Source: Roseateles amylovorans (GTDB lineage Bacteria > Pseudomonadota > Gammaproteobacteria > Burkholderiales > Burkholderiaceae_C). Taken from it: DNA of 64,000 nucleotides. The notes below the pieces were generated by a model. It was given only the letters and a program-made list of their open reading frames with translations, ran no database searches and was not told the DNA's origin. This document shows, in pieces, positions 51,266 to 60,290 of the stretch. Each line of letters opens with the position of its first letter. Within the stretch, counting starts at the first letter, position 1. Position numbers and translations under genes: made by a program. Where the stretch lies: contig NZ_CP104562.2 of the NCBI RefSeq assembly GCF_025398155.2, positions 124,001 to 188,000 of the forward strand, written 5' to 3'.

Positions 51266-52762
51266 TCAGGCGGTGAACTCGATATCGAGCTCGAGCAGTG
51301 CCTGCCGCACCGACTGTCCGTAGGCCGGATCGGCCTTGTCGAAATGACCCAGCTGGCGATCGATGATGAAGGCCGGCACGCCCTTCATCGACGCGGCGAT
51401 GTTCTGGCCCAGGCGGCGTTGCTGCTCGGCGCCGAGGATGCGGAACAGCGCGCCGGGCTGGCTGTAGTCGTCGTTGCCGTCCCGATGGTTGAATCGGTCG
51501 GCATCGCCGCTCAGGCGCAGCGGGGGTTCGGCCACCGACGGATCCTGGGTCGCACCGCCGAAGCTGTTGGGTTCGTAGTAGGCGTCCGCAGCGCCGGTGG
51601 GCGTGCGGAAGAACTTCATCGAGCCGTCCTTGTGATAGTGATGCACCGGGCACTTCGGCGCATTCACCGGCAGCGCTTCATAGTGGGTGCCCAGGCGATA
51701 GCGATGGGCGTCCGCATAGGCAAAGATGCGGGCCTGCAGCACCTTGTCCGGGCTGAAACCGATGCCGGGCACGATGTTGCTCGGCGAGAACGCGGCCTGC
51801 TCGATCTCTTCGAAATAGTTGTCCGCATTGCGGTTCAGCTCGATCACGCCGACCTCGATCAGCGGATAGTCCGCATGCGGCCAGACCTTGGTCAGATCGA
51901 AGGGGTTGTAGGCGGTCTTGTCGGCGTCCAGCTCGGGCATCACCTGCACGAACACCGTCCAGCGCGGATAGTCGCCCTGCTCGATCGAGCCGAACAGGTC
52001 TTCCTGATAGCTTTCGCGCGACTGGCCGATGACGGTGGCCGCATCGGCATTGCTCATCGTGCGATGGCCCTGGCGGGTCTTGAAGTGGAACTTCACCCAG
52101 AAGCGCTCGCCGTTGTCATTCCAGAAGCTGTAGGTGTGGGAGCCGTAGCCGTTCATGAAACGGGGGCTGACCGGAATGCCGCGGTCGCTCATCAGGATGG
52201 TGACCTGATGCAGGCTTTCGGGCGAGAGGCTCCAGAAATCCCAGGCCGCGGTGGCCGAGCGCAGGTGGCTGACCGGATGACGCTTTTGCGTGCGGATGAA
52301 GTCGGGAAACTTCAGCGGGTCGCGAATGAAGAACACCGGCGTGTTGTTGCCCACCAGGTCCCAGTTGCCTTCTTCGGTATAGAACTTCAGCGCGAAACCG
52401 CGCACATCGCGCTCGGCGTCCGCCGCGCCGAGTTCGCCGGCCACGGTGGAGAAGCGGGCCAGCATCGGCGTGCTCTTGCCGACCGCACCGAACAGCTTGG
52501 CGCGGGTGAAGCGGCTGATGTCGTGGGTGACGGTCAGGGTGCCGAAAGCGCCCCAGCCCTTGGCATGCACCACCCGCTCGGGAATGCGCTCGCGGTTCTG
52601 GTGTGCCAGCTTTTCGAGCAGCTGGTAATCCTGCATCAGCACCGGCCCGCGCGGCCCGGCGGTCAGTGAATTCTGGTTGTCGGCGATCGGCGCGCCCGCA
52701 GTGGTCGTCATGACCGGGCACTGGGCGGGATGGGCGGTGGGGTGTTGGGGCTTGTCGCTCAT
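51266..52762 (-). CDS. katA: Monofunctional haem catalase (KatA-like)
   Basis: A 498-residue small-subunit clade catalase. The active-site His is in RVVHAKGWGAFG (His66), the Asn in GNWDLVGNNTPVFF, and the proximal haem-ligand Tyr in RIFAYADAHRYRLG. It disproportionates hydrogen peroxide in the cytoplasm. The ATG at 52760-52762 (MSDKPQHPTAH) is preceded by GAGGAG. A longer frame reaches 52840. It heads a transcript with the downstream 35-aa gene and a terminator, and oxyR lies about 1.7 kb upstream on the same strand. Confidence 0.97.
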   Translation of the reverse strand: MSDKPQHPTAHPAQCPVMTTTAGAPIADNQNSLTAGPRGPVLMQDYQLLEKLAHQNRERIPERVVHAKGWGAFGTLTVTHDISRFTRAKLFGAVGKSTPMLARFSTVAGELGAADAERDVRGFALKFYTEEGNWDLVGNNTPVFFIRDPLKFPDFIRTQKRHPVSHLRSATAAWDFWSLSPESLHQVTILMSDRGIPVSPRFMNGYGSHTYSFWNDNGERFWVKFHFKTRQGHRTMSNADAATVIGQSRESYQEDLFGSIEQGDYPRWTVFVQVMPELDADKTAYNPFDLTKVWPHADYPLIEVGVIELNRNADNYFEEIEQAAFSPSNIVPGIGFSPDKVLQARIFAYADAHRYRLGTHYEALPVNAPKCPVHHYHKDGSMKFFRTPTGAADAYYEPNSFGGATQDPSVAEPPLRLSGDADRFNHRDGNDDYSQPGALFRILGAEQQRRLGQNIAASMKGVPAFIIDRQLGHFDKADPAYGQSVRQALLELDIEFTA

Positions 52763-53048
52763 GGGAACTCCTCGATGCGGATGGACGAGACCCCGGACCG
52801 GGCCCCGTGACCGGGACCTCAGTGGTCTCGGTGGCGTCATTGACGGCGTGGGTGAACTTTAAAAATCGCCGCCAAATAGGGCAATTCGAATAGCTTAAGT
52901 TCCGTGATAGCGAAAAACTACTCCCCAAAAGACGTAGAAACGTACCCGTCTGTGGAGTGGGGGGGTCAGGCCTTGTCGGCGACCCGGGACTCGGTCCCGC
53001 CCCCCTCGGGCTGGCAACAAGCCACTTGCCCGCGACCCGCCAGACGTG
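52763..53048 (-). promoter_or_regulatory. katA upstream region with an AT-rich island
   Basis: About 286 bp without a gene. Bases 52855-52935 are unusually AT-rich for this window and contain three ATAG tetranucleotides (52876, 52890, 52907), so a promoter and activator site are likely here. The ATAG spacing does not match the OxyR consensus exactly. Confidence 0.45.
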
Positions 53049-53071
53049 AAAAAGCCGCCTCGAGGGCGGCT
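53049..53071 (-). terminator. Intrinsic terminator of the PEP-CTERM protease gene
   Basis: AGCCGCC (53053-53059) pairs with GGCGGCT (53065-53071) around TCGAG; on the minus strand a run of five Ts follows (the first shared with the stem). It lies about 75 bp after the protease stop. Confidence 0.87.
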
Positions 53072-53145
53072 GTTCGGGGTGTGAGTCGGTGAACTCGTCG
53101 AGGCCCCGGGGAAGGGCGGCGCGCTCGGGCGCCTGCGTCGACCGC

Positions 53146-54267
53146 TCAGGCGTTGCGGCGTTGGCGGCGGCGGCTCCAGCCCACCGCCAGCAGACCCAGG
53201 CCGGCGAGCGCATAGGTGCCGGGTTCCGGCACCGCATTGGCCTGGATGAAGTCGCGATGAATGCTGATCGGCACGAAGCCGTTGAATTCGCCGAAGGTGA
53301 CGTTCAGGTCGTCGTCGAGGTCGCCGAAGCCAGAGCCGAAGGTCAGGCCGAACGAGTTGACGCTGGCCAGCTTGCCGCCGACGAAGCCCGGACCGCCCGA
53401 ATCGCCGCCGGCAATCGACACCTCGTCCAGACCCAGTCCGGTGTTGCAGTACTTGCTGGTGCCGGCCAGGCCGAAGCCTTCCACCGCAACCCGGCAGCTG
53501 GCGTCGTTGGCGGCCAAACCGTTGTCGAAGTCGGACAGGTAGGTGTATTCGATCTGCGCGGCGGGCTCGCCGAGCACGTCATCCCACAGGCCGCCGAAGT
53601 CTTCGTCGCCGAGCCGGAAGTCGTAGCGGTTGTCGCCTTGGCGCAGGCGGCCGGTGCCCAGGTTGTCACCGACATTGCCACCGGCGTCCGAACGGGCGCC
53701 GTAGCCGGCGACGTTGAAGTCGACGCCGGTCAGGTCATCGCCGCCGTACAGGTCGTAGGACTTCACCGACCAGTCCACCAGGCGATCCAGCGTCAGCACC
53801 GCGATGTCGTTCTGATCGATCACCTGGCCGGTGTAGGCCGAGTTCACCGCATAGTTGGTGACCTGGTAGGCGAAGCTGGGCTGGTTGTAGGTGATGTTCT
53901 CCGGATCGGTGCCGGTATAGAAATACACCGTGGTGCTCAGTGGCCGCGCGGACGTGCCGTCACTGACGCAATGGCCGGCGGTCACGATCGACTTCTGGTT
54001 GCCCAGCAGTGTGCCGGAGCAGATGAACTGGTTGCCCGCGCCGTAGTCCATGATCAGCGTGGCCACGCCGCTGTATTGCGAGCGCGGGGCCAGGTAGCGG
54101 GGATCCCCGCCGGCCACGCCGGTGGCGGTCGAGTTGACCCCCACGATGGTGCTGGAGGCGGTCCAGTCCAGACCCGCGTACGAGCCGGAGACGGTGGACG
54201 GCGCGGCCTGCACGCCGGTGGCGGCCAGCAGGGCGGCCGCGGTCAAGGCGGAAAGAGTCAGCTTCAC
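53146..54267 (-). CDS. Trypsin-like serine protease with PEP-CTERM sorting signal
   Basis: A 373-residue exported protein starting at a GTG (54265-54267) with AAAGGAG eight bases upstream. The signal peptide ends TGVQAAP (about residue 22). The catalytic triad is visible: TAGHC (His99), NDIAVL (Asp154) and GGDSGG (Ser290). The C-terminus has VPEPGTYALAGLGLLAVGW followed by an Arg-rich tail, the PEP-CTERM signal that exosortase/EpsH systems process during surface export. No exosortase or EPS genes are in the window. It lies between oxyR and katA, all on the minus strand, but its own terminator shows it is a separate unit. Confidence 0.93.
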   Translation of the reverse strand: MKLTLSALTAAALLAATGVQAAPSTVSGSYAGLDWTASSTIVGVNSTATGVAGGDPRYLAPRSQYSGVATLIMDYGAGNQFICSGTLLGNQKSIVTAGHCVSDGTSARPLSTTVYFYTGTDPENITYNQPSFAYQVTNYAVNSAYTGQVIDQNDIAVLTLDRLVDWSVKSYDLYGGDDLTGVDFNVAGYGARSDAGGNVGDNLGTGRLRQGDNRYDFRLGDEDFGGLWDDVLGEPAAQIEYTYLSDFDNGLAANDASCRVAVEGFGLAGTSKYCNTGLGLDEVSIAGGDSGGPGFVGGKLASVNSFGLTFGSGFGDLDDDLNVTFGEFNGFVPISIHRDFIQANAVPEPGTYALAGLGLLAVGWSRRRQRRNA

Positions 54268-54483
54268 GGATGCTCCTTTTGCTGCGAGACACAGGCCAAT
54301 CGGCCGGAATCGGGCTGCCAGCGGCAGACGAGCCACCGTGGCAAAGGGGATCAGGCTATCCGTGCGGATTGCGAGCAATATTCACGCAATCCCTGAGCAT
54401 CCCCTTGTTTCAGGGGGGTGAAGCCATGTGAAGCGACCTGAAACCGGGTGCCCCGGCGTGCGCCGAGGGGCGCAGATCAAGGA

Positions 54484-55404
54484 TCAGGACAGCAAGGTCA
54501 CGCGATCCAGCTTGCAGGCGTAGACCGCATTGCGCAGCGCCGCCACGGCTTCATAGCGGGTGAAGGTGCGGCGCCAGGCCAGCACCACCCGTCGGGTGGG
54601 GGCTGGGGCCTCGAACGGGATGTAGCGCAGGTGATCCTGGACCTGCGCCGGCACGCTCAGCGCCGGCACCACGGTCACGCCCATGCCGGACGCCACCATG
54701 TGCTTGATGGTTTCCAGCGAACTGCCCTCGAAGCTTTTGCGGATGCCTTCCGCGTCGGTCGAGAAGCGGGCGAATTCCGGGCAGACCTCCAGCACATGGT
54801 CCCGGAAGCAGTGGCCGTTGCCCAGCAGCAGCATGGTCTCGGCCTTGAGTTCCTCGGCGGAGATGCTGCTGCGCTTGGCCAGCGGATGGACGGCCGGGAC
54901 GGCCACCACGAAGGGTTCGTCATACAGCGGGGCGACCGCCAGGCCGGCGTCGGGGAAGGGCTCGGCCATGATGGCGCAGTCCAGCTCGCCAGTGCGCAGC
55001 ATGTCCAGCAGCTTCTGGGTGAAGTTCTCCTGCAGCATCAGCGGCATGCGCGGATAGTGCTCGATGCAATGCTTCACCAGCTCCGGCAGCAGATACGGGC
55101 CGATGGTGTAGATGATGCCCAGCCGCAGCGCGCCGTCCAGCGGGTCCTTGCCGCGCTTGGCGATGTCCTTGATGGCGCTGGCCTGTTCGATCACCGATTG
55201 CGCCTGGCGCACGATGTCCTCGCCCAGCGGCGTCATGCTCACTTCGTTGGCGCCGCGTTCGAAGATCTTGACATCCAGCTCCTCTTCCAGTTTCTTGATG
55301 GCCACGGATAGCGTGGGCTGGGAAACGAAGCAGGCCTCGGCGGCGCGGCCGAAGTGGCGCTCGCGGGCAACGGCGACGATATAGCGCAGTTCGGTCAGGG
55401 TCAT
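54484..55404 (-). CDS. oxyR: Hydrogen-peroxide sensor OxyR
   Basis: A 306-residue LysR-type regulator. The winged HTH is FGRAAEACFVSQPTLSVAI (residues 18-36). GNGHCFRDHVLEVC places the peroxide-sensing cysteines at exactly Cys199 and Cys208, the same numbers as in E. coli OxyR. On oxidation these form a disulfide and the protein activates katA, dps, ahp and similar genes. It is divergent from panB over 90 bp. katA and dps are nearby on the same strand and are likely targets. Confidence 0.96.
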   Translation of the reverse strand: MTLTELRYIVAVARERHFGRAAEACFVSQPTLSVAIKKLEEELDVKIFERGANEVSMTPLGEDIVRQAQSVIEQASAIKDIAKRGKDPLDGALRLGIIYTIGPYLLPELVKHCIEHYPRMPLMLQENFTQKLLDMLRTGELDCAIMAEPFPDAGLAVAPLYDEPFVVAVPAVHPLAKRSSISAEELKAETMLLLGNGHCFRDHVLEVCPEFARFSTDAEGIRKSFEGSSLETIKHMVASGMGVTVVPALSVPAQVQDHLRYIPFEAPAPTRRVVLAWRRTFTRYEAVAALRNAVYACKLDRVTLLS

Positions 55405-55494
55405 GGGGGGGCATTGTCCTCAGAATGGGTCTCCCTGACACGGCCCGGTACACTGCCGGCCCACCCAAGCGACCCACCTACCCGGGGGAGACGC

Positions 55495-56301
55495 ATGACC
55501 ACTGACAGAAAACCCATCACCTTGCAGCGGCTGCTCGACATGCATGCCGCCGGCGACAAGATCGCCATGCTGACCTGCTATGACGCGGCCTTCGCGCATC
55601 TGCTGGATGAGGCCGGCGTGGACGCGCTGCTCATCGGTGATTCGCTGGGCAATGTGCTGCAGGGCCAGGACACCACGGTGCCGGTGCGCCTGGACGAGAT
55701 GGTCTATCACACGCGCTGCGTCGCCCGGGCGCGTCGGCATGCCTGGATCGTGGCCGACCTGCCCTTTGGCACCTACCACGCGTCGGTGCAGGAAGCCTGG
55801 CATTCGGCGATGCAACTGGTGCAGGCCGGTGCCCACATGGTGAAGCTTGAAGGCGGCGGCTGGACGGCCGACGCGGTGCGCTTCCTGACCGAGCGCGGCA
55901 TCCCCGTCTGTGCCCACCTGGGCCTGACGCCGCAGACGGTGACCGCGCTGAGCGGCTTCAAGGTCCAGGGCCGTGACGAGCAGGGCGCCGCCCAGCTCAA
56001 GGCCCATGCCCGCGAGCTGGTGGAGGCTGGTGCGCAGATGCTGGTGCTGGAGATGGTGCCCGCCGCCTTGGCCGGGGAGCTGACCGCATCGCTCGGCATT
56101 CCGGTGATCGGCATCGGCGCGGGGGCGGCCTGCTCTGGCCAGGTGCTGGTGCTGCATGACATGCTGGATGTGACGCCGGGCCGCCGGCCGCGCTTCGTGC
56201 GCAACTTCATGCTGGGCGCGTCGTCCATCCAGGACGCGGTGCGTCGCTATGTGGCCGATGTGAAGTCCGGCGCCTTCCCCGAAGCCGCCCACAGCTACTG
56301 A
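55495..56301 (+). CDS. panB: 3-methyl-2-oxobutanoate hydroxymethyltransferase PanB
   Basis: A 268-residue protein. The family landmarks are KIAMLTCYDAAFAHLLDEAG, LIGDSLGNVLQGQDTT, VKLEGGG and HLGLTPQTV, with IGIGAGAACSGQVLVLHDML (core GIGAGAACSGQVLV) near the C-terminus. It makes ketopantoate from 2-oxoisovalerate and methylene-tetrahydrofolate, the first pantothenate step. GGGGGAG precedes the ATG at 55495. It is followed by panC after 56 bp, an operon. Confidence 0.96.
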   Translation: MTTDRKPITLQRLLDMHAAGDKIAMLTCYDAAFAHLLDEAGVDALLIGDSLGNVLQGQDTTVPVRLDEMVYHTRCVARARRHAWIVADLPFGTYHASVQEAWHSAMQLVQAGAHMVKLEGGGWTADAVRFLTERGIPVCAHLGLTPQTVTALSGFKVQGRDEQGAAQLKAHARELVEAGAQMLVLEMVPAALAGELTASLGIPVIGIGAGAACSGQVLVLHDMLDVTPGRRPRFVRNFMLGASSIQDAVRRYVADVKSGAFPEAAHSY

Positions 56302-56357
56302 TCCCTGGCGATCGCGACTTGATTTGTTGAACGACTGAATTTCCTGGCGAAGCGAGC

Positions 56358-57191
56358 ATGCAGATCCATCACGACATCGCCGGCCTGCGGGCCGCCCTGG
56401 CAGGCGGCCGCACCGTCGCCCTGGTGCCCACCATGGGCAACCTCCATGACGGGCATCTGGCGCTGGTGCGCCAGGCCCGCGAGGCGGTGGGGCCGGACGG
56501 CCTGGTGGTCGCCTCCATCTTCGTGAACCGCCTGCAGTTCGCGCCGCACGAGGACTTCGATCGCTATCCCCGCACCCTGGCGCGCGACGCCGAACTGTTG
56601 GCCGGCGCCGGTTGCGACCTCGTCTTCGCCCCGGACGAGGCGGAGATGTACCCGGAGCCGCAAGGCTACAAGGTGCATCCGCCCGCCGAGCTGGCGGACA
56701 TCCTGGAAGGACATTTCCGCCCCGGCTTCTTCATCGGCGTGTGCACCGTGGTGGCCAAGCTGTTCAACATCGTCCAGCCGGACGTGGCGGTGTTCGGGAA
56801 GAAGGACTACCAGCAGCTGATGGTGATCCGCCGGATGGTGGCCCAGATGGCGCTGCCGATCCGCATCCTGGCCGGTGAGACCGCCCGCAGCGACGCCGGC
56901 CTGGCGCTGTCGTCGCGCAACGGCTACCTCAGCGCTGAGCAGAAGGAACAGGCGCTGTTGCTGTCGCGCACGCTGAAGACGCTCATCGCGCGTTGGCAGG
57001 CGGGCGAGCGGGACACCGACCGTCTGGAAGCCGAGGCCATGCAGACGCTGCGCCTGGCCGGCTGGGAGCCCGACTATCTGACACTGCGGCGCCAGCATGA
57101 CCTCGGTCCGGCGCGGGACGGCGAGCCACTGGTGGCCTTGGCGGCTGCGAAGTTGGGCGCGACCCGGCTGATCGACAACATCGAGGCCTAA
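56358..57191 (+). CDS. panC: Pantothenate synthetase PanC
   Basis: A 277-residue protein. MGNLHDGHLALV carries the ATP-binding HIGH-type motif (HDGH). IFVNRLQFAPHEDFDRYPR, VFGKKDYQQLMVIRRMV and ALSSRNGYLS (the KMSKS-like loop) are typical. It ligates pantoate and beta-alanine with ATP. It forms the panBC operon; panD is not in the window. Confidence 0.96.
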   Translation: MQIHHDIAGLRAALAGGRTVALVPTMGNLHDGHLALVRQAREAVGPDGLVVASIFVNRLQFAPHEDFDRYPRTLARDAELLAGAGCDLVFAPDEAEMYPEPQGYKVHPPAELADILEGHFRPGFFIGVCTVVAKLFNIVQPDVAVFGKKDYQQLMVIRRMVAQMALPIRILAGETARSDAGLALSSRNGYLSAEQKEQALLLSRTLKTLIARWQAGERDTDRLEAEAMQTLRLAGWEPDYLTLRRQHDLGPARDGEPLVALAAAKLGATRLIDNIEA

Positions 57192-57380
57192 CCACGCACG
57201 CCTTCGCGACGCATCCCCCGGATGGCGAGGTGGATGCCCTGCCACAGGGTGAGGCGGCGGCCGGTGCCTGGGAAAACCCTCGATCACCGGTGCGGGCGAC
57301 GCACGAAAGGGTTCGCATGTGTCAATGCGGACACGATACTGCGGGCTTCTTCGCCAACAGCGATACCCGCCCTGTCTGCC

Positions 57381-58088
57381 ATGTCTTCTTCGATGATCCT
57401 GAAGCGCCGTGTCCTGGCGCTGGCCGCTGCCGTCGGCGGCGCCTTGTTGATGACCGCCTGCGGTGGCGGTGGTGACACCCCCGGCGCGCCCACCCCGGTG
57501 CCCAACCCCAAGCCCACCGCGCCGACGACCACCTGCAGCGCCGCCGGCATCGCCGCGTCCACCAACAGCGCCCTGCCGCGCACGGTGTGCATGCTGACCA
57601 GCAACGGCGAGATCGTGATCGAGCTCGATCCCGCCAAGGCGCCGATCACCGTCGCCAATTTCCTGAAGTACGTCAACGCCAAGTACTACGACAACACCAT
57701 CTTCCACCGCGTGGTGCCCGGCTTCGTGGCGCAGGGCGGCGGCTACACCAGCGGTGAAGTGCCCAAGACCGGCGGCGGTTCGCCGATCAAGCTGGAGACC
57801 AACGTCGGTCTGACCAATGCGCGCGGCACGATCGCCATGGCGCGCACCCCTGTGGCCGATTCGGCGGTCACCGAGTTCTATTTCAACTCGGTGGACAACA
57901 ACGTGCCGGGCAGCTCGACCAACCTGGACTATGTCAGTGCCAACCAGCCCGGCTATGCGGTGTTCGGCCGCATCATCTCGGGACTGGGCACGCTGGATGC
58001 GATCAATGCCGAGAAGCAGCTCGGCACGGGGGGCCTTGACCGGCCCGCCACCGAGGTGGTGCTGTACTGGGCCATCCAGCTGAAGTAG
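57381..58088 (+). CDS. Cyclophilin-type peptidylprolyl isomerase lipoprotein
   Basis: A 235-residue protein. The signal peptide ends in LLMTAC (Cys27 lipidated), followed by GGGG and a Pro-rich linker to about residue 55. The cyclophilin domain shows ITVANFLKYV, YYDNTIFHRVVPGFVAQGGG (core FHRVVPGFVAQGGG), and ARTPVADSAVTEFYFN. It would assist protein folding in the periplasm while membrane-anchored. The ATG at 57381 gives a compact signal sequence; an ATG four codons later is possible. It is 190 bp after panC. Confidence 0.92.
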   Translation: MSSSMILKRRVLALAAAVGGALLMTACGGGGDTPGAPTPVPNPKPTAPTTTCSAAGIAASTNSALPRTVCMLTSNGEIVIELDPAKAPITVANFLKYVNAKYYDNTIFHRVVPGFVAQGGGYTSGEVPKTGGGSPIKLETNVGLTNARGTIAMARTPVADSAVTEFYFNSVDNNVPGSSTNLDYVSANQPGYAVFGRIISGLGTLDAINAEKQLGTGGLDRPATEVVLYWAIQLK

Positions 58089-58155
58089 GCGCGGCCTGCG
58101 CCATGGTCGGCCCGCCGCCTCGTGCGGCCGGCGCCGCGCCACTGAGCTTCGCATC

Positions 58156-58195
58156 GAACGAAAAAACAAAGGGCCCTCGGGCCCTTTGGTCGTTC
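58156..58195. terminator. Bidirectional terminator between cyclophilin and amylase genes
   Basis: CAAAGGGCC pairs with GGCCCTTTG (58167-58175 with 58180-58188), and outer GAACGA/TCGTTC arms also pair. On the minus strand six Ts follow the stem. It lies between convergent genes and is strongest for the minus strand. Confidence 0.8.
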
Positions 58196-58285
58196 TGGCG
58201 TGCTGCCCGCTGACGGTGTTGCGGGGTGCGAGGACAGACGCCCCGCCGAGTGGATTGAAGCGCCAGCGGCAGCGAACCTGGTCCT

Positions 58286-58326
58286 TGCCGCCTGCCGCCT
58301 GCCGCCTGCCGCCTGCCGCCTGCCGC
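58286..58326. repeat. Heptanucleotide tandem array (TGCCGCC)n
   Basis: About 5.9 copies of TGCCGCC over 41 bp in the 276-bp gap between the cyclophilin and amylase genes. It is the second 7-bp array in the window. No gene is supported in this gap. Confidence 0.93.
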
Positions 58327-58364
58327 GGTCCGCCGGCGCGTCAGGCGTGGCGGACCGCGATGCC

Positions 58365-60290
58365 TTACTTCGCGAAGCTGCCGTCGTTGCGGGAGGCCGA
58401 GCCGCCCGCAGCGCAGGAAGTGATCTCCCGGTTGCCGCTGCCGGTGGACTGATTGGCTTCCCACACCGCCGAGCTGCCGTTCCACTTCACGTACTTGTAC
58501 TGCGTGGCGGTGTTGGCCGGCAGGACCACCGTGCCGGACCAGGTGGCCGACGCGCCCGAGCCCTGGATGGTCAGCGGGAAGCCGCGGCTGGGCGTCCAGC
58601 TGCCCAAGGCGGTCTGGTTGCCCACCACATAGACGCCCTGGCCCATGGTGGTGCCAGCATTGGCCACGCTGAAGGTCAGCGCGCAGGTGCTGGCGACACG
58701 CTGACCGGTGTAGATGGCCACGGCCGGCACGGTGCTGCCGCCGTCTGCGGGGATGGTGATCGTGGCGTTGCCGGCGGCGTCCACTGTCACGGTGTCCGCT
58801 GCGCAGGCCGTGCCTGCCGCATTCGCCACGCCGTGCACCACGTTGCAGTAGGTGCCGGCCGGCAGGCCGGTGGCGAAGCTGCGGGTCCAGGCTTTGGTCG
58901 TGTTGTTCAGCGCGACGAAGCCCACCTTGCCGCGGCTGAAGGCAATCTGGTTGGCGGTGCCGGTGACCCAGTTCTGCAGGGCCTGACCGCGTGCGGCGGA
59001 GCGGAACTTCACCATCGCCGCCAGATGCGGCCAGCGGTGGATGAAGTCCCAGTTCACATTCACCTGGGCCACGCCGTTCACATAGGGGCTCGCGCTCGGC
59101 TTGCCCTGGTCCTTGTTGGTGAAGCGGTAGCCCGAGTGCAGTTGGGCCTCGCCGTAGCCTTGCGCCAGCATGAACAGGTTGGCCAGGTCGTAGCGGTGCG
59201 AGCCCTGGGTGTCGTTGGTCGTGCCGGTGAAGTTGCTGGCGTTCAGCGAGGTGCCTTCGCGCTCGCTGTCCCAGTTGTTGACGAACACCGTGGCCTGCGA
59301 GGGCTGCAGGAAGCCCCAGGTGCCGCCCCAGTTGTTCCAGGTGCCCATGGCGGTCGGGATCGAGGCCGGTGTCGCGCCGTTGAGGTTGCGGAACGCTTCC
59401 TTCATCAGGTAGACGTAGCGGTACTCATTGAGCGTGCCGTTGACCAGGTAGTCGTTGCGCGCGACTTCGGCGTCCGGAATGATCTCCTGGGTCACCCAGA
59501 TCGGCTCGCCCATCTGCGTCGTCGGCCGGGAGGCCTTCAACGTGGAGAGGATCGCGTTGAGCGCGGACGCGGGCTGGTGCTTGGCCGCATCGATGCGGAA
59601 GCCGTCGATGCCCATGTCCACCAGCGTGCGCAGGTAATTCACGATCTGGCCCTGCACATAGCTGCTCTCGGTGCGCAGGTCGGGCATGCCGCTGAGTCGG
59701 CAGTTCTGGACGTTGGCGCGGCCGGAGGCGGTCTCGTAGTCCGCCGGCTGGATGGTGCAGTTGCTGTGGAAGTCGTTGGCGCTGAAGTAGGGATAGCTCA
59801 GGTTGGCGGCGCTCCAGGACGAGCCGTCCGAGGCCAACCCCGCTGTGGCGCTGGAATCGCCGGCCAACTGGTTGACCACGACATCGGCATACACGCGCAC
59901 GCCGGCGGCGTGGCAGGTGGAGATCATGTTGCGCAGTTCGGCCTCGGTGCCGAAGGTGCTCTTGAAGCTCACATAGTTCACCGGCTGATACACACCCCAC
60001 CAGGCATTGGTGACCTTGGAGGCGCTCGGCGGCGAAATTTGAATGGCGCCGTAGCCATTGGGGCCCAGCGACTGGGTGCACTCATAGGCCAGGTCATTCC
60101 ATTTCCACTGGAACATCTGGACCGAGGTGTCGTTCGGATTCAGTGCCCAGGCGGAGCCACCCAGGCCCAGTCCAAGCCCGAGCCCCAGCAGCCAGGACGC
60201 GGCCTGCAGGCGCCGGCGCGGGGTGTGGCCCGGTCGCACGAGGCCCTGTGGGGCGGGAGACTGGGATCGCTGGCGCTGCGGGAATGTCAT
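58365..60290 (-). CDS. Secreted GH13 alpha-amylase with C-terminal CBM20-type domain
   Basis: A 641-residue enzyme. A long N-region with RRRLQAASWLLGLGLGL and a cleavage near GSAWAL forms the signal. The catalytic barrel has YADVVVNQ (region I), GFRIDAAKH (region II, nucleophile Asp234), QEII (acid/base Glu269) and FVNNWDSER (region IV, Asp341). Region I normally ends in His and region IV reads NHD; here they are Gln and Trp. The C-terminus (about 540-641: TFSVANAGTTMGQGVYVVGN, LGSWTPSRG, KYVKWNGSSAVWE) looks like a starch-binding CBM20. It would digest extracellular starch. The ATG at 60290 lacks a good ribosome-binding site; one nine codons upstream is possible. Confidence 0.92.
   Translation of the reverse strand: MTFPQRQRSQSPAPQGLVRPGHTPRRRLQAASWLLGLGLGLGLGGSAWALNPNDTSVQMFQWKWNDLAYECTQSLGPNGYGAIQISPPSASKVTNAWWGVYQPVNYVSFKSTFGTEAELRNMISTCHAAGVRVYADVVVNQLAGDSSATAGLASDGSSWSAANLSYPYFSANDFHSNCTIQPADYETASGRANVQNCRLSGMPDLRTESSYVQGQIVNYLRTLVDMGIDGFRIDAAKHQPASALNAILSTLKASRPTTQMGEPIWVTQEIIPDAEVARNDYLVNGTLNEYRYVYLMKEAFRNLNGATPASIPTAMGTWNNWGGTWGFLQPSQATVFVNNWDSEREGTSLNASNFTGTTNDTQGSHRYDLANLFMLAQGYGEAQLHSGYRFTNKDQGKPSASPYVNGVAQVNVNWDFIHRWPHLAAMVKFRSAARGQALQNWVTGTANQIAFSRGKVGFVALNNTTKAWTRSFATGLPAGTYCNVVHGVANAAGTACAADTVTVDAAGNATITIPADGGSTVPAVAIYTGQRVASTCALTFSVANAGTTMGQGVYVVGNQTALGSWTPSRGFPLTIQGSGASATWSGTVVLPANTATQYKYVKWNGSSAVWEANQSTGSGNREITSCAAGGSASRNDGSFAK

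Noticed and set aside
52876..52910. ATAG tetranucleotides upstream of katA as an OxyR site
   Set aside because: Their 14- and 17-base spacing does not match the ATAG-N7-CTAT half-site pattern, so I do not call an OxyR operator.
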